Below are positions 17,174 to 26,270 of a stretch of DNA of 64,000 nt, one piece after another. The DNA comes from Rhizobium sp. BK418 (GTDB taxonomy: Bacteria > Pseudomonadota > Alphaproteobacteria > Rhizobiales > Rhizobiaceae). The notes under the pieces were generated by a model. It was not told the DNA's origin. It searched no databases and saw only the letters and a list, made by a program, of their open reading frames with translations. Within the stretch, counting starts at the first letter, position 1, and every line of letters begins with the position of its first letter. The stretch covers positions 372,001 to 436,000 of the forward strand of contig NZ_SLZK01000004.1 in assembly GCF_004341105.1 (NCBI RefSeq), given 5' to 3'. The position numbers and the translations under genes are program-made.

Positions 17174-18157
17174 ATGCTGGAGCGATCGACGGAACGCCTC
17201 GATATCGATCTTCTTGTCCTGCCGGACACCAATCTCATTCTCATTGCCTCCGTCATCGAACCGCTGCGCGCAGCAAACCGCATCTCCGGCAGTGAACTGT
17301 ACCGTTGGCGCATTTTCACGCCTGACGGCGAAGCCATACCGACAACCAGCCACATTGCCATACCAGCTCAAGGAAGGTTCCAGACGACGGCATCGGACAC
17401 GCCGCTCTTCGTGCTGGCGAGCTACAACTGGCGGCAGAGCGCGACAGCGGGCCTGAAGATGCAGCTATCGCAAGCGGCGCGCCACCGGACGATGATCGCC
17501 GGCATCGAATCCGGCACCTGGCTGCTTGCGGAAGCCTGCCTGCTCGACGACCTGTCGGCGACCGTGCATTGGGAGGATTACGAGGATTTCGCGCTCGCGT
17601 ATCCGCAGGTGTCGGCGGTCAAGGATCGGTTCGTCATCGACGGCAAACGGCTGACGACGTCAGGCTCGCTACCGACCGTGGACCTGATGTTGGAGGTCAT
17701 CCGGCGGCGCCAGAGCTATTCGCTGGCGCTCGAGGTCAGCCGGCTGTTCCGCTACGAGCAGCCATCCTTTCATCCAGACGAGGCGCTGTCGGCAGGCTTG
17801 CGCATGAATGATCCGCGGGTGGCCCACGCCGTGCGGCTGATGGAGGACAATATCGAGCAGCCGATCGCGCTGGCGCGCCTTGCCCGGAGGGTGGGGATCA
17901 GCGCCCGACACTTGCAGGATCTCTTCCAGGCCTCGATCGGTGCGCCGCCCCATATCCATTATCTCGCCCTTAGATTGAACGCGGCGCGGCGCAAGGTAGT
18001 AGAGACGACGGCGTCCTTCGCCGACATTGCAGCCGCGACCGGCTTCAATTCAGCTTCCGCCTTCGCGCGAAGCTATCGGGCAAGCTATTCCGAAAGCCCC
18101 TCGCAAACGCGGCGAAGGCTGCGGCGTCCGGTCAGACCATCGGAGGTCCAGCCATAG
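17174..18157 (+). CDS. GlxA/CdhR-type AraC-family transcriptional regulator
   Basis: Regulator of 327 residues. Residues about 9-175 form a DJ-1/PfpI-like domain (DIDLLVLPDTNLILIASVIEPLR), and the last 100 residues form a double helix-turn-helix of the AraC type (ALARLARRVGISARHLQDLF, FADIAAATGFNSASAFARSY). The ATG at 17174 follows GGGAGGGG; the frame is open upstream but overlaps the divergent gene. CdhR, which activates carnitine catabolism in Pseudomonas, has this architecture. Divergence from the BKACE gene supports the same role here. Its 3' end overlaps the convergent LysR gene by 26 bases. Confidence 0.88.
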   Translation: MLERSTERLDIDLLVLPDTNLILIASVIEPLRAANRISGSELYRWRIFTPDGEAIPTTSHIAIPAQGRFQTTASDTPLFVLASYNWRQSATAGLKMQLSQAARHRTMIAGIESGTWLLAEACLLDDLSATVHWEDYEDFALAYPQVSAVKDRFVIDGKRLTTSGSLPTVDLMLEVIRRRQSYSLALEVSRLFRYEQPSFHPDEALSAGLRMNDPRVAHAVRLMEDNIEQPIALARLARRVGISARHLQDLFQASIGAPPHIHYLALRLNAARRKVVETTASFADIAAATGFNSASAFARSYRASYSESPSQTRRRLRRPVRPSEVQP

Positions 18158-19007
18158 GCTGGAAGGCATCGCGCACCATCTCGGCAAGCTCGCGAACCGC
18201 TTCGCTGGACCTGAAGGTGTTGCGACGAAGCACGACTCTTGAGGAATCGACCGGCGGGAAGCCGTCTTCGGTCGTCAGTTCCCGGCAGCCGGGTGGGATG
18301 TTGCTGCGCGATAGCGTGGTGACGGCAAGACCGGCAGTCACGGCGTTCTTCAGTCCGGAGCTGGTATCGGCAATGAAGGCGACCCGGTAATTGCGCCCGA
18401 GCTGGTGCAGCGACTTCAATGCGAAGTCGCGACACCAACTCGAGTCCCGATAGGTTGCGATCGGCAACGGGTCGATGTCGTGCAGCCGGTGGACGATCGA
18501 GGTCACCCAGACGGTCGGGTCGATGCAGAGCACTTCACCACTCATCTGATCGCTCCAATCGAAGACGACGGCGAGATCGAGTTCGTCGCGTTCGAGGGCG
18601 GCGATATTGCGGACAGTATAATCGCAGGAGATCGTGACCTCGACAGCCGGATGACGCACGGCGAAGGCCGCAAGCGCTGCGGGCAGCACGGTCTGGCTAT
18701 ATTCCTCGGGAATGCCGATGCGAACCGGTCCGCCGAGCGGTTTGCTGCGGATCGTTGCGGCCGCCTCGCTCAGAAGATCGATGACACGGCGGGCATAGGG
18801 GACGAGCTGGACGCCCTGACGTGTCAGCACCACCCCTCGGGCGCCGCGTTCGAACAGTGTTTCGCCGATCGTGTCTTCCAGCTTCTTGATCGCCGCGCTG
18901 ATCGCAGACTGCGTTCTGCCGACGCGCTGTGCAGCCGCCGAGAAATTGGTGGTCTCGACGACGACGAGGAAGGTCCGGAGAAGATCGCTCTCGATGGGCT
19001 CGCGCAT
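18132..19007 (-). CDS. LysR family transcriptional regulator
   Basis: A 291-residue LysR-type protein. The N-terminal winged helix (DLLRTFLVVVETTNFSAAAQ, VGRTQSAISAAIKKLE) is followed by a periplasmic-binding-protein-like effector domain from about residue 90. It is divergent from the DMT transporter gene, which is its most likely target. The effector is unknown. Its stop codon lies inside the end of the CdhR-like gene on the opposite strand. Confidence 0.9.
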   Translation of the reverse strand: MREPIESDLLRTFLVVVETTNFSAAAQRVGRTQSAISAAIKKLEDTIGETLFERGARGVVLTRQGVQLVPYARRVIDLLSEAAATIRSKPLGGPVRIGIPEEYSQTVLPAALAAFAVRHPAVEVTISCDYTVRNIAALERDELDLAVVFDWSDQMSGEVLCIDPTVWVTSIVHRLHDIDPLPIATYRDSSWCRDFALKSLHQLGRNYRVAFIADTSSGLKNAVTAGLAVTTLSRSNIPPGCRELTTEDGFPPVDSSRVVLRRNTFRSSEAVRELAEMVRDAFQPMAGPPMV

Positions 19008-19121
19008 GGACAGCCATAGAAAAAATCGATGACATCCATCTCTACTATTCGTTTGTCTGATGTCAATAGCGGGTGCAGAAAGGAGGTGCGTTCGACTTTT
19101 CCTCCTTCGAGACTAACTTGC

Positions 19122-20027
19122 GTGACCATTGACCATCCGGCCAGGCACCTCGGTGCCGGCGAGCGCGAGAAGGGCATCCTTCTCGTCATCGGGGCGACAC
19201 TTGCCTGGAGTGCCAGCGGGGTCTACTCGCGGCTCCTGACGACAGATGTCTGGACGGCGATCGCCTGGCGATCGCTGTTCGGGGGGCTTTTCCTGCTGAT
19301 CCCCTGCCTGTTCCTCGAAGGCGGGATATCACGAAAGCAGTGGCGTTCGGTCCTGCATCCGTCCGGTCTGGCGATGATTGTCTGCCAGACGGTCAGCCAG
19401 GGCTGCTTCATCGGGGCGCTCTATATGACCAGCGTCGCGAATGTGACGATGATCTATTCGACCGCACCCTTCATCGCCGCCCTGTTTGGATGGATCATTT
19501 TGAAAGAGGGTGTCGGAAGGCGCACGCTGATTGCCGGAGCCATTTCCCTTCTGGGTGTCGTGGTTATCGTTGCCTCGTCGATCGGCGGTGGCACCGGGGT
19601 CGGCGACCTGCTGGCGCTTGGGATGACGGTTTCCTTCGCGCTCGTCATCATCATCCCGCGCATCGATCCCGAGGTGCCGAGCCTGCCGCCGACAGTCGTC
19701 AGTGCCTTCCTGACGCTCGCCATCTTCGCTCCATTCGGCTCGGTCGGCTCGCTTGATCTTCACAACTGGATCGTGCTGGCTGCTTTCGGTGCGACCAATT
19801 TTTCGCTGGCGCTTGTGCTTTTCCTGGCCGGAGCCAAGCGAATGCCGCCGGCCGAAGCCGCCCTGATCGGGACGATGGAGATCGTGCTGACCCCGTTTTG
19901 GGTCTGGCTTCTGTTCTCCGAGCAACCGCCTATCGCCACCTTCTTCGGCGGCGCCATCATCTTCGCAGCCGTTCTCTGGCATACAGCCGTCGACCTCAGC
20001 TGTAGCCGACGGGCGCACGTCGGCTAG
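19122..20027 (+). CDS. DMT superfamily (EamA) transporter
   Basis: Integral membrane protein of about 300 residues with ten predicted hydrophobic segments in two EamA repeats (GILLVIGATLAWSASGVYSR near the start; NFSLALVLFLAGAKRMPPAEA in the second half). Members export metabolites such as amino acids. The start is uncertain. The frame begins at ATG 19029, only 21 bases from the divergent LysR start and without a ribosome binding site. The GTG at 19122 leaves room for promoters and places the first membrane helix about 16 residues from the N-terminus. Control by the divergent LysR protein is likely. The substrate is unknown. Confidence 0.85.
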   Translation: MTIDHPARHLGAGEREKGILLVIGATLAWSASGVYSRLLTTDVWTAIAWRSLFGGLFLLIPCLFLEGGISRKQWRSVLHPSGLAMIVCQTVSQGCFIGALYMTSVANVTMIYSTAPFIAALFGWIILKEGVGRRTLIAGAISLLGVVVIVASSIGGGTGVGDLLALGMTVSFALVIIIPRIDPEVPSLPPTVVSAFLTLAIFAPFGSVGSLDLHNWIVLAAFGATNFSLALVLFLAGAKRMPPAEAALIGTMEIVLTPFWVWLLFSEQPPIATFFGGAIIFAAVLWHTAVDLSCSRRAHVG

Positions 20028-20114
20028 AAAGCGACGCCGATCTGATCGTCATTTCAGGCGGCATGGGTCAGAATGTGGTTCGATTGCCACTCCTACCCAA
20101 GCACGAGTGCGGAC

Positions 20115-20320
20115 ATGTCCTCCAAAGACCCCCTTCTGCAGTCGTTTCAACTCAAGCATCTGACGCTGAAAAACCGCGTCATGTCACCGCTCATGAGCCG
20201 GCCTACTCCGAAAATGGCATGCCGACGGATCGCTACCGGCTCTATCACAGGGAAAAAGTGAAAGGCGGCATTGCGCTCACGATGACAGCTGGATCGGCGG
20301 TCGCCGCACCAGTTCGGCGA
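20115..20320 (+). pseudogene. N-terminal remnant of an FMN oxidoreductase (old yellow enzyme/dimethylglycine demethylase-like)
   Basis: Two frames together recover about 65 residues of the N-terminus of an NADH:flavin oxidoreductase. The first is DPLLQSFQLKHLTLKNRVMS; the second, after a frameshift near 20185, is AYSENGMPTDRYRLYH and VKGGIALTMTAGSAV. The rest of the barrel is missing. Such enzymes occur in betaine and carnitine demethylation clusters, which suits the neighbourhood. The gene is both frameshifted and truncated, so it is dead. The assignment rests on recognising the conserved N-terminal pattern. Confidence 0.6.
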
Positions 20321-20798
20321 CATGTCCGATAGCCTCGATCCAGGCAAAGCCTGTGCGAGCCTTTCAGACCCGTTCCAATGGCAGGAAAGGCGGGGCGGGT
20401 AGTCTCTGCTCGATGACGTCACCGCCCTTCAAAACGATCGTCGTGATGCCTGCCTTGCGGATGACCTCGCCGTTTGGCCCGGCGCCGCTCATCCGCCATG
20501 CTGCTGCCGAGGAAACAAACCTCGACGGTTCGGGGCTTGGACGTGCAAAGCGTCGATATCTGCGAGACGGCGGAGCCTTCGTGCTTTTTGAACAAGGCGA
20601 AGTAGCCGAGCTTCTGCAGAGACTTGCTGTGAGATGATTACTGAGCCTTTCCTTAGCCGCGATGGATAGGCAGAGCTGAAACGAGAGGTAGTGAAATGGT
20701 CCGTCGGCAGCTTCATTCGGCCGGTGGACAATACCATATCGGCTCGCTTCGCTTTTTCTCGATTAGGCAGGGGGCGATCGAGCCCCCAGCCGCACTGA
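20321..20798. other. no supported gene; eroded sequence
   Basis: After the flavin oxidoreductase remnant there are about 480 bases without a credible gene. A minus-strand frame ending at 20364 reads VIRKAGITTIVLKGGDVIEQ and looks protein-like, but it is only about 40 codons long and its family is not recognised. Confidence 0.35.
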
Positions 20799-21248
20799 CT
20801 AGGCTACGCCAAGCGGCGGTCCAGTGAATCGAAGGCGGTGCCTGCCGGCAGATTCTGCGATGCGATCCATATCCCGGGGGATCTGGAACTGGGCTTCGGC
20901 CATTTCAGCGAAAAAGCCTTCGAAGCCACCCGGCGTAAGGATGACAAGGTGCCGCGAGGGCCTGTCACCGATAACCCTGAAGGTGTGCTCCACTCCCCTC
21001 GGTACAAAGACCGTTTCGCCCGCCTTTTTGGTAACAGTCTCGCCTTCCAACCAGAATTCGCACAAGCCCGAAAGAAGAACGAAGGTTTCGTCCTCTCGCT
21101 CATGGATGTGACGTGGCGGTCCGCTTCCAAGGGGCGAGAGGCTGTCGACGATCGACATCGCCCCGCCAGTTGCTGCAGCTGTGAGAATAGTTCGATAGGT
21201 AACTCCCAGCCATTCAATCGTGTCTGGGCATTGAAGTAGGTCAATCAT
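20799..21248 (-). CDS. cupin domain protein
   Basis: Small protein of 149 residues with a single cupin domain. The first motif reads P-R-H-I-H-E-R-E-D-E and the second contains PRGVEHTF, giving the expected His and Glu metal ligands. The ATG at 21248 has an AAGGAGG box at ideal spacing, which rules out the longer frame to 21320. The gene is divergent from a LysR regulator gene, with a 16-bp perfect palindrome 24 bases upstream of its start codon. The function of such stand-alone cupins is open; they include dioxygenases, isomerases and sugar-binding proteins. Confidence 0.85.
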   Translation of the reverse strand: MIDLLQCPDTIEWLGVTYRTILTAAATGGAMSIVDSLSPLGSGPPRHIHEREDETFVLLSGLCEFWLEGETVTKKAGETVFVPRGVEHTFRVIGDRPSRHLVILTPGGFEGFFAEMAEAQFQIPRDMDRIAESAGRHRLRFTGPPLGVA

Positions 21249-21271
21249 CGTTTCCTCCTTGTGAGAATGAA

Positions 21272-21287
21272 ACGAAAGCGCTTTCGT
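21272..21287. promoter_or_regulatory. 16-bp perfect palindrome, candidate operator
   Basis: ACGAAAGCGCTTTCGT is a perfect palindrome in the 107-base divergent gap between the cupin and LysR genes. Its core, GAAAGCGCTTTC, has the central-CG symmetry of LacI/GalR-family operators rather than the T-N11-A pattern of LysR sites. It would overlap the cupin promoter or transcription start, which suggests repression. Confidence 0.55.
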
Positions 21288-21355
21288 CTTGTAGTTTCTA
21301 CCATCACGTCCATTATTCAAAAAAATCGTTTGATGATATAGAAGCTATCGGTGAA

Positions 21356-22315
21356 ATGAATTTCGTGACCTTTGATCTCAATCTTCTGCGTGTGCTCGAC
21401 GCACTGTTGCGAGAAGGCTCGACAGTGAAGGCGGGTGAGAAACTGGGAATGTCCCAGTCAGCGGTTTCCGGCGCACTTTCCAGGCTGCGTCATGCGCTCG
21501 ATGATCAGTTGTTCGTCCGTCATGGCCAAGGTTTGCGCCCGACGGATTACGCAAGAGGTTTGGCCCTGCCTCTTCGCGAGACGCTGGACAGGGTGGAGGC
21601 GCTGTTGAGCGGCACCTCTTTCGATCCTGTTAGCGCCAACCTCACCTTCAAGCTGGCAGGCAGCGATTTCTTTGCGGAGATGCTGATGCCGCGGCTGGCA
21701 CGAGAGATTCATCAGCGTGCACCGGGTGTTCGGGTGCAATTGGTCGACCTCGTGCCAAACAGCTATATCGACTCGCTTGAACGGTATGAAGCCGACATGG
21801 TTCTCATCCCTGATGCAGAATTTCCAGACTGGATCGACCGACGTCCGCTATTCCGATCGTCCTTCACAACGATTGCCCGCAGAGGAAACGCTGCGATCGA
21901 AGCAGCCGGAATAGAGGCTGGCGCAGCCTTGCCGATCGACCTGTTTTGCGCCCTCGGACACATCCTCTTCTCGCCCGAAGGAAAAACAAAAGCCATGGGT
22001 GATGCAGCACTGGCCAAGATCGGACGATCCCGGAAGGTCGTCATGACGGTTCCCGTTTTCTTCGGCGTCTGCCGAGCTGTGAGCGAGAGCGATCATATTG
22101 CACTCGTCCCTCGTCAAATGGCCGAACGTTTGGCCGATCTTTTCGGGCTCTCCCTTTATATCCCGCCCATGCCGCTTCCGCCGGCACTCATTGTCGGCGC
22201 GTGGCACAAGCGCGCGACTGGCAACCCCGCCCATCGTTGGATTCGAAACCTGATCGCTGAGATATTGTTGCCGCTCAATGTCGGCGAGCAACCACTGCCG
22301 AACGAGACATACTGA
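21356..22315 (+). CDS. LysR family transcriptional regulator (NodD/PcaQ-like subgroup)
   Basis: A 319-residue LysR protein. The N-terminal helix-turn-helix (FDLNLLRVLDALLREGSTVKAGEKLGMSQS) has the F-D-L-N-L-L beginning typical of the NodD/LeuO side of the family. It is followed by an effector-binding domain. The gene is divergent from the cupin gene. The effector is not predictable. Confidence 0.9.
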   Translation: MNFVTFDLNLLRVLDALLREGSTVKAGEKLGMSQSAVSGALSRLRHALDDQLFVRHGQGLRPTDYARGLALPLRETLDRVEALLSGTSFDPVSANLTFKLAGSDFFAEMLMPRLAREIHQRAPGVRVQLVDLVPNSYIDSLERYEADMVLIPDAEFPDWIDRRPLFRSSFTTIARRGNAAIEAAGIEAGAALPIDLFCALGHILFSPEGKTKAMGDAALAKIGRSRKVVMTVPVFFGVCRAVSESDHIALVPRQMAERLADLFGLSLYIPPMPLPPALIVGAWHKRATGNPAHRWIRNLIAEILLPLNVGEQPLPNETY

Positions 22316-22554
22316 GTCCGTGCGATGGTCACTCCCGGGTAGATCGTAATCGGGCGCCACCGTCGTGAAGTAGGCGATCAAATGCTCTGAAACTCGAGCA
22401 TATTTGCCCGTCACGAGGGGTCAGATCAAGCGCACGAGCATGCGCCGCGGCCCCTTGTCGAGCCTGATCCAATGACCAAGCGCGATTGTCCTCGCCGGTC
22501 AGGAAACCGGCCGTCCTTTCGGATCGCCCTTGCGATCGAGCATGCTGCGATCGT
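22316..22554. other. intergenic region between convergent genes
   Basis: The LysR gene and the autotransporter gene converge here. A small inverted repeat, GCCGGT / ACCGGC with a 6-base loop, lies at 22494-22511 and might end transcription, but no T-run follows it on either strand. No gene is seen. Confidence 0.35.
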
Positions 22555-25500
22555 TTAGAACTGCAGCTTCAGCGCTGCGCTGGCGCTGTGGCGGTTGAGA
22601 CCATCGCCGAATTCTCCGCGGTAGGACACGGACAGGGTTGCTTGATTTGCTAGCTGAAGCGCCACTGACCCGCCCGCCAAGACCGTGTTTTCAATGTCAC
22701 GCAGTCCTTTTATCGTAAAGCTGCCGCCGTTTTCGAATGTCAGATCGGAGCGCGGCACGTCCTGGTCGATGATCGTTCTCCAGGCGACGCCAAGACCGGC
22801 GGTCGCGGGCTTGCCAGCGATCATTGCCTGTCGCTCAGCCCGCAGGCCGATCGTGGTTGCAAAGATGTCTTCCAGTGCGCCGTCACCATAAAGCGACGCC
22901 GCCCCGCCTGTTTCCCGGAAGCTGTCGCGTCGGCCGATCGCAAGATCGAGCCTCCCAAAAGGCGAAAGCGTCAGATCATGGGGGACCGCGAAATCATAGG
23001 ATGCCTCCGAGAAGACCTGTGCCGTGTTGCCGTGGTAGCTCGCCTCTTGCGTATCGGAAAAACCGTCAAAGGCAATATTCCGGCGCGTTTCGATATCATG
23101 CCAGCTGTTCGACGCACCAAGCTTCACCTGCAGATTGCCGATTTTATGGACGGCGTAGACGCCAAGGTGGACGCTGTCGATGTTCGCGGTCGAGCCGAGG
23201 TCGGATATGCGGAAAGAGGATTGTCCGAAACCGGCAAAGATTCCTGCCGACATATCGTCGATCATCCAATCTGCACCATAAAGCATCCCGCCCCGCGCGC
23301 TCGTTGTACTGGAGGCGTTTCCATCCGATCCCATCTCGGAAAAATTGCCGTAGGCGGTTGTCCACACTCTGGCACTGTTTCCAAACACCTCGTCCAGCCG
23401 GTCGTAAACGGCATTGCGAACGTCGTCCGCCTCGCCAAAAAGGCTGCTTTGAAGCGAGGCGTGGATTTCACCCGAAAGCTGGTCGAAAGCGTATCGTGCT
23501 TCGCCCCTGTCGGTGTAGAGGATGGCGTTGTAGAGCGCGAGGCTGCTTGAGCCGCTCGTCTGATCGAGAAAGTCGAGGCCCAAGGCGGATTGCTGCTGAT
23601 TTTCCGTCAGCGCCGCACTCGGAAACAGGGAGCCAGGGCTAAGAGCAGTGCGAAGAGTCAATGTGACGTCAGTGGCCGAATAGCTGAGGAAAGACTTCAG
23701 AAATGCCGAATCGATCTCCAAATTCCCGAACGCGCCTGAGACGGTACCGGCCGACAGGATCTTGTAGGACTGGCCGTTGACGTAGCTGACTGCCGGATCC
23801 CACAGGATCGTCTGCATGCTGGCACCCTTCAGGAACGCGGTGCCGCTGACGACGACGCTGTCGCTGAGACCAGTGCTACCGATTTCAATTTCGAAGAGGC
23901 TGCTCGGATCCAAGGTCAGATCGCCTGCGACGGTCAAAGTCCCGATCGAATTGCCGGGAGCAAGAACGCTGTCTGCAGCAAGCGACGTGGCCCCGACAGT
24001 TCCCGTGCCTTGAAGCCTTGCTCCGGACGCGATGTTGACGGCGCCACTCAGGCTGCCGTTGACGGAAAGCGTTCCGCCGAGCACGTCGGTGTCCCCGGCG
24101 TAGCTGCTGCTGCCGTTCAGCCGAAACAGGCCCGTCCCGGTCTTGACGAGACCACCGTCTCCGGTGATAGAGCCGCCAAAAATGGAAGAGCTGTCGTCGC
24201 CGCCGACGGTCAAGATCGCGCCATTGGAAAAATTGACATTTCCTCCGGAAGACCCGGCGCCGGAAAGAGAGCCTATTGTTTCTGAGGCGGCGACATCGAG
24301 CCCGGAGCCGGCACGATCTGCAAGGTTCACGCGGGCGTCGTCGGCCAAGGCATTGCCATTCTGCACCGCCAGCCGCCCCTGTGCGATTTCGATGTCGCCG
24401 GAACGCGTGTTGTTGCCCGAAAGCGTGAGCGTGCCTGCCCCGGTCTTCGTCAGACGGCCCGTCCCGGAGACTGTCCCGGCAAATGTCACCGTATTACCGC
24501 TCGTATCGATCGTTCCACCGGCGCTTCCGATGACAACGCCTCTGGCTGCGGGAGAGGCCACGGTACCGAATGTTTGCAGCGTCGCGCCATCGAGGGTCAG
24601 GATGTTGGTGGCGCTCCCGTCGCCGAGAGAGGCGGAGGACGAGATGGAAAGCGTTCCTCCGAGCACATTCATTGCGCCCGAGAAACTGTTGTTGCCAAAA
24701 AGACCGACAGTGCCCGCACCCAGTTTCGTGATCGACCCGCTCCCGGATAGGACGCCGCTGAATGATCCGCTTGCGCCGGAACTGCCGACCGATAGGCTCG
24801 CGCTGCCGAGCAGGACGTTACCGTTACCCGAGAGGCTGGCGACAGCCTGATTGAAACCGGCCATGTTCACTTGCGCGCCGGTGCGTATCTCAAGCTGAGA
24901 TGAGGCGGAAAGCGCGTTGGCGGCCATCAATTGCAATTCACCTGCCGATACGGTCGTCGCGCCCGTGTAGGACTGGCGGTTGGCCAGAGTGAAGGTGCCG
25001 GTGCCGGCTTTGGTCAGACCGCCATCACCAGATATTTCGCCGTTAAAGGTCGCGGAACTGTCACCGGCGCCGACTGACAGAACGGCATTGCTGGCGACCT
25101 CGACGGTGCCGCTGCCGGTCAACGCGTCTACAGCTTCGCTGGCATTTATGCCGAGCGCGCCGTCGAGGCGGATGTCGGCCGAGCCTGCGAACACGTTGCC
25201 GCCGTCCGCAGTCAGGGTCGCGCCCGAGAGGACGTTGATTGACAAAGCTCCCTGTGACTGTCCCGACCACCGAAAATCGCCGGCAATGGTCAGCCCGCCG
25301 CTCGCAACGATCGCGCCGGAATAGTCGCCCGATCCGATCGAAAGCGTTCCCGTAGTGCCGATGAACCCAGCGCCGTAGAGGCTGTTGAGCGACGCGTCAT
25401 AGGTCCTCAAGTCGAGGACCGAGCCGGATGAGAGCTGAACCGAATCCAGCGCGGAGAGATTTGCAGCGGTACCCGCATCGAGAATGTTGAGCGTCCGATT

Positions 25501-26172
25501 GGCCGATAGCACGACGCCGCCGACATCGACAAACCTGCCCTGCCAATCTCCGCCCCGGCTGAAGATCACGCGGTTTGCGCCGTCGATCGTGCCATTGAAG
25601 GTGAAGTCCCGAATCTCCAGATCAGCGTTGCTGAGACGGATCGTGCCGTTGCCGGCAAGGGAGGCGATCCAATCGCTGTGTGTCCCCAGATCGATGGTTG
25701 CGCCGGATGCGACGGTTATCGCGCTGGACCGTAAAATCGCGCCTTGGCCTTGGCCTGGAACCACCAATGTACCGGAATCGACAAAAACGTCTTTGTCTCC
25801 GTCGGAAAAGAATATATCTGCAAGCGTGACGGTGCCGCTGTCGGCGCCGCCGCCGAAATGAACTTCCGCGCCCCCGCGGAGCCAAAACAGGTCTAGATTG
25901 AGGTTGCTTCCGGGGATGGCGGAGAAACGCACCGTGGCACCGCTCAAGATATCGATTTCCGGAACGAGATCGACGGTTCCGGCCGCCACGGACCTGATCC
26001 ATCCCCCTGTCGACATGTCGACCTGATCCGTTCCCAGCTCGGAGCCATTGCTGATCTCAACATAAGAATTGAGCGAGGAATCGGCTCGGGCAGCAACCGC
26101 TGAGAGAAAGAAGGTGACAACGGCCGTACCGGCAGTGACGGAATGGAATGAAAAACGGCCGTGTGTTTTCAT
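22555..26172 (-). CDS. autotransporter (type Va secretion) with beta-strand repeat passenger
   Basis: Surface or secreted protein of 1205 residues. A signal peptide occupies 1-30 (cleavage after A-R-A). The passenger domain is Gly/Ser/Thr-rich. It carries at least four autotransporter-associated repeats of the form G-x-L-T-K-x-G-T-G-x-x-x-L, each followed by N-x-x-x-Y/S-x-G-x-x-x-V. About 270 C-terminal residues form a beta-barrel translocator beginning near VWTTAYGNFSEMG and ending in L-Q-F, as outer-membrane proteins do. The frame extends to 26523, but the extension is not protein-like and the signal peptide fixes the ATG at 26172. No catalytic motif was seen in the passenger, so adhesion or biofilm roles are more likely than protease activity. 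It is divergent from a winged-helix regulator. Confidence 0.9.
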   Translation of the reverse strand: MKTHGRFSFHSVTAGTAVVTFFLSAVAARADSSLNSYVEISNGSELGTDQVDMSTGGWIRSVAAGTVDLVPEIDILSGATVRFSAIPGSNLNLDLFWLRGGAEVHFGGGADSGTVTLADIFFSDGDKDVFVDSGTLVVPGQGQGAILRSSAITVASGATIDLGTHSDWIASLAGNGTIRLSNADLEIRDFTFNGTIDGANRVIFSRGGDWQGRFVDVGGVVLSANRTLNILDAGTAANLSALDSVQLSSGSVLDLRTYDASLNSLYGAGFIGTTGTLSIGSGDYSGAIVASGGLTIAGDFRWSGQSQGALSINVLSGATLTADGGNVFAGSADIRLDGALGINASEAVDALTGSGTVEVASNAVLSVGAGDSSATFNGEISGDGGLTKAGTGTFTLANRQSYTGATTVSAGELQLMAANALSASSQLEIRTGAQVNMAGFNQAVASLSGNGNVLLGSASLSVGSSGASGSFSGVLSGSGSITKLGAGTVGLFGNNSFSGAMNVLGGTLSISSSASLGDGSATNILTLDGATLQTFGTVASPAARGVVIGSAGGTIDTSGNTVTFAGTVSGTGRLTKTGAGTLTLSGNNTRSGDIEIAQGRLAVQNGNALADDARVNLADRAGSGLDVAASETIGSLSGAGSSGGNVNFSNGAILTVGGDDSSSIFGGSITGDGGLVKTGTGLFRLNGSSSYAGDTDVLGGTLSVNGSLSGAVNIASGARLQGTGTVGATSLAADSVLAPGNSIGTLTVAGDLTLDPSSLFEIEIGSTGLSDSVVVSGTAFLKGASMQTILWDPAVSYVNGQSYKILSAGTVSGAFGNLEIDSAFLKSFLSYSATDVTLTLRTALSPGSLFPSAALTENQQQSALGLDFLDQTSGSSSLALYNAILYTDRGEARYAFDQLSGEIHASLQSSLFGEADDVRNAVYDRLDEVFGNSARVWTTAYGNFSEMGSDGNASSTTSARGGMLYGADWMIDDMSAGIFAGFGQSSFRISDLGSTANIDSVHLGVYAVHKIGNLQVKLGASNSWHDIETRRNIAFDGFSDTQEASYHGNTAQVFSEASYDFAVPHDLTLSPFGRLDLAIGRRDSFRETGGAASLYGDGALEDIFATTIGLRAERQAMIAGKPATAGLGVAWRTIIDQDVPRSDLTFENGGSFTIKGLRDIENTVLAGGSVALQLANQATLSVSYRGEFGDGLNRHSASAALKLQF

Positions 26173-26270
26173 CAGAATCAGCTTTACCGAAAATTTGATC
26201 GCAAAAGCTGTATAAAGCGTCCCGTTGTGCGGCAGAGTCAAAACATTGCATGTATTATGTGAGCAGACGA

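Noticed and set aside
20364..20492. Short minus-strand frame MSGAGPNGEVIRK onwards
   Set aside because: Protein-like and similar in style to an amidohydrolase start, but only about 42 codons, truncated and without a ribosome binding site.
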